A DNA stretch of 56,567 bases from an uncultured Fibrobacter sp. (GTDB lineage Bacteria > Fibrobacterota > Fibrobacteria > Fibrobacterales > Fibrobacteraceae). A program made the translations under genes and the position numbers. Shown here piece by piece: positions 54,811 to 56,567 of this stretch. Under the pieces are notes generated by a model. That model was not told where the DNA came from, did no database searches, and saw only the letters and a list, made by a program, of their open reading frames with translations. The stretch is from positions 1-56,567 of the forward strand of contig CAMZGI010000003.1 of the NCBI GenBank assembly GCA_947306305.1. The letters are read 5' to 3'. Every line of letters begins with the position of its first letter. The stretch's first letter is position 1.

Positions 54811-56567
54811 TTAGTCGTCTTTCACGCAGCGGACGGTACTGCCGTTTCTTTTTTCATTTTCAATGAAGCTATTTTCGTCATTGTTCATTTTCCATACGCT
54901 TGCTTTTGCTCCGTCTATTTCGGTAGATGTCCAAAAATAGCTGAACTTTCCTCTATCGGAAAAACCTGTATCGGGGTTGTAATTGCCCAATTTGAATTGG
55001 GCAAAATAAATGTCGGCTTTTTTAATTTCTATTTCTGTGAGCCACGCTTCTAGTTGTTCGTATTCTTTGACGGTAGGAATATGCCAACCTTCAGGACATA
55101 TTCCTTGCACTTTTTCGGGGAGTCCGCAGGATTTTTTGTTTTCTCCCGTGTTGCCGCAGGTTTTGCCTTTGGATGCCCAATAGACTGAGTCGATAACGGC
55201 ACTCCATGTGTAATGAAGTCCTACCTTATGAAGCGAGCTTTCATACCAGCTTCGTCCTTGCATGCTCGGATAATTTTCGCTGTCGTCATAGTGCAAATCT
55301 TCTGCCATCCAGGTTTGCGTCCCGATATTTAGGGTTTCGTATCCTAATTGGGTCCGAGGGTCTGTCATGGAATACCGATTTTTTCCTATCAGGAATGTCC
55401 ATTTGTATGTTGTTTGGCCTGGACCGTAATTCGCTACACATTTGAAATAGGATTTGGTTCCGTCCATTATTTTGTAAAGGCCAGAGGATTTTGGTGTACA
55501 GCCAAACCCCATTTTTATTTCTAATGGAGTAGCCAATCTAAAAGTGTCGCGATGGCAGACGTATTTATCGTTTTTAACAGAAATAATGGCGGAATTAATC
55601 TTGTCAGAAATAATGTTATTGCATTCGGCCTGTTCAATGCTGTCGTAAGTTTGTATTTTTTTGGAACCTAATAGCTTAAAATGACGTGAATCGCAAAGAT
55701 ATAGATTCTTAATTCCAGCGACAATTTCGTCATCGTTATAATCTTGGCATGATCTTGGTGCTACATCAATATCTGTACTCGAAGCTAAATCCCACGAAGT
55801 TTTGAGTGGATATTGGGCTTCGGTTGAATTTTCATGGTGGCAAACATACTTTCTTTTTTCCGCACCTTCTATAATTTCGATCTTTTTTGTTGTGAAACGT
55901 GAATTGCAGCTATAATCTCCGCAGTCAATCTTGATTGCAGGACCCGATTCAATTCTGCCGCTACGACTTTCGGTGCATCCTCCAAGACCTAAAACGCATT
56001 CGGTCACATCGCCTTCGCGCCATCCCCATGTGTCAAATACGTAGCATTTGTCTGTGTTGATGGAACCCCATCGGCTTTCGCCTTGCTTGCCGTTTCCAAA
56101 CCCGATTGTGTCAACTTCTATGTCGGTCGCTCTTATCCACTTGTAGGTGCTGTAAAATTTAGTCTGGTCAAAACTTTCTATTTCAGGGTCGTATGTCATG
56201 TTGGTGCTTTTGACGCATTTGTAATAGCCTTCGTCAAAGCGTGCGTCAAAACAACGGGACTCGAAGTTTCCATTTCTTGTGGTTTTAGTTCTGTATTCGC
56301 AATTGAGCGCAGAGTCGATTTGTCCTTCTCGTTTGGAGGCGAATCCGATGGAATCGAGATTTTCTTCGGTGCAGCCGCCGAGGGATGCTTCGGGGATTGT
56401 CGCAAGCCTCCAAGCGACCAAATCGAAAACATAGACGAGTCCTGTTTTTTCGTCGGTGCGGATGTCTCCATTTTTTGCATTGTTCCATCCTAAATTCGGC
56501 ATTTCCGAGAACAGCTCGCAGCCGAGAATTTTTTTGCAATCGTCGAGGCTTAGCCATCTTTGGTGAT
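54811..56567 (-). CDS. FISUMP (TIGR02145, Fibrobacter major paralogous domain) protein, 5' truncated by window edge
   Basis: LGYETLNIGTQTWMAEDLHYDDS...CPEGWHIPTVKEYEQLEAWL...RCVKDD; frame stays open to the window end (HQRWLSLDDCKKILGCELFSEMPNLGW...). Confidence 0.9.
   Translation of the reverse strand, partial: HQRWLSLDDCKKILGCELFSEMPNLGWNNAKNGDIRTDEKTGLVYVFDLVAWRLATIPEASLGGCTEENLDSIGFASKREGQIDSALNCEYRTKTTRNGNFESRCFDARFDEGYYKCVKSTNMTYDPEIESFDQTKFYSTYKWIRATDIEVDTIGFGNGKQGESRWGSINTDKCYVFDTWGWREGDVTECVLGLGGCTESRSGRIESGPAIKIDCGDYSCNSRFTTKKIEIIEGAEKRKYVCHHENSTEAQYPLKTSWDLASSTDIDVAPRSCQDYNDDEIVAGIKNLYLCDSRHFKLLGSKKIQTYDSIEQAECNNIISDKINSAIISVKNDKYVCHRDTFRLATPLEIKMGFGCTPKSSGLYKIMDGTKSYFKCVANYGPGQTTYKWTFLIGKNRYSMTDPRTQLGYETLNIGTQTWMAEDLHYDDSENYPSMQGRSWYESSLHKVGLHYTWSAVIDSVYWASKGKTCGNTGENKKSCGLPEKVQGICPEGWHIPTVKEYEQLEAWLTEIEIKKADIYFAQFKLGNYNPDTGFSDRGKFSYFWTSTEIDGAKASVWKMNNDENSFIENEKRNGSTVRCVKDD

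Noticed and set aside
1-56567. Transposases, integrases, prophage genes, toxin-antitoxin pairs, restriction-modification genes, tRNAs and rRNAs
   Set aside because: Looked for in the ORF track and by eye in intergenic regions; none recognised. A tRNAscan/Infernal run would be needed to exclude small RNAs fully.

Overview
The window looks like a Fibrobacter-type chromosome segment: it has a FISUMP/TIGR02145-type protein, a protein resembling the TIGR02171 lipoprotein family, and poly-Ser linkers. That assignment is from recognition only; no search was run. The first ~19.8 kb is mostly housekeeping and envelope genes: the 3' end of a type III-like glutamine synthetase, a GLUG/InlB-repeat surface protein, two Bat-type vWA membrane proteins, AzlCD, a degenerate-GGDEF protein, an M16-like lipoprotein, a TrmH-like methyltransferase, an MCE protein, HPr and EI, a lytic transglycosylase, a four-helix-bundle S23/IVP protein and an EamA transporter. 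From ~20 to 54.8 kb there is a large surface-polysaccharide locus: an AlgD/Ugd-like dehydrogenase, several glycosyltransferases, Wzy-like, Wzx-like and Wzc-like proteins, heparinase II/III-like and PL8-like lyases, Glf, a six-gene phosphonate operon starting with PEP mutase and phosphonopyruvate decarboxylase, three tandem LicD-family proteins, an ATP-grasp/HAD fusion, an LtaS-like phosphotransferase and a DegT aminotransferase. Two candidates stand out. (1) A modular intergenic repeat is made of degenerate heptads (consensus TNNNAAC, e.g. TAGTAAC, TTAGAAC) ending in 'TG' plus short triloop hairpins whose stems vary in sequence but keep pairing. It occurs at three sites in different transcriptional contexts, and a related heptad array flanks the S23/IVP gene. 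(2) A phosphonate-decoration operon contains unassigned oxidoreductase, SDR, nucleotidyltransferase and phosphoesterase genes and converges on a triple licD array.
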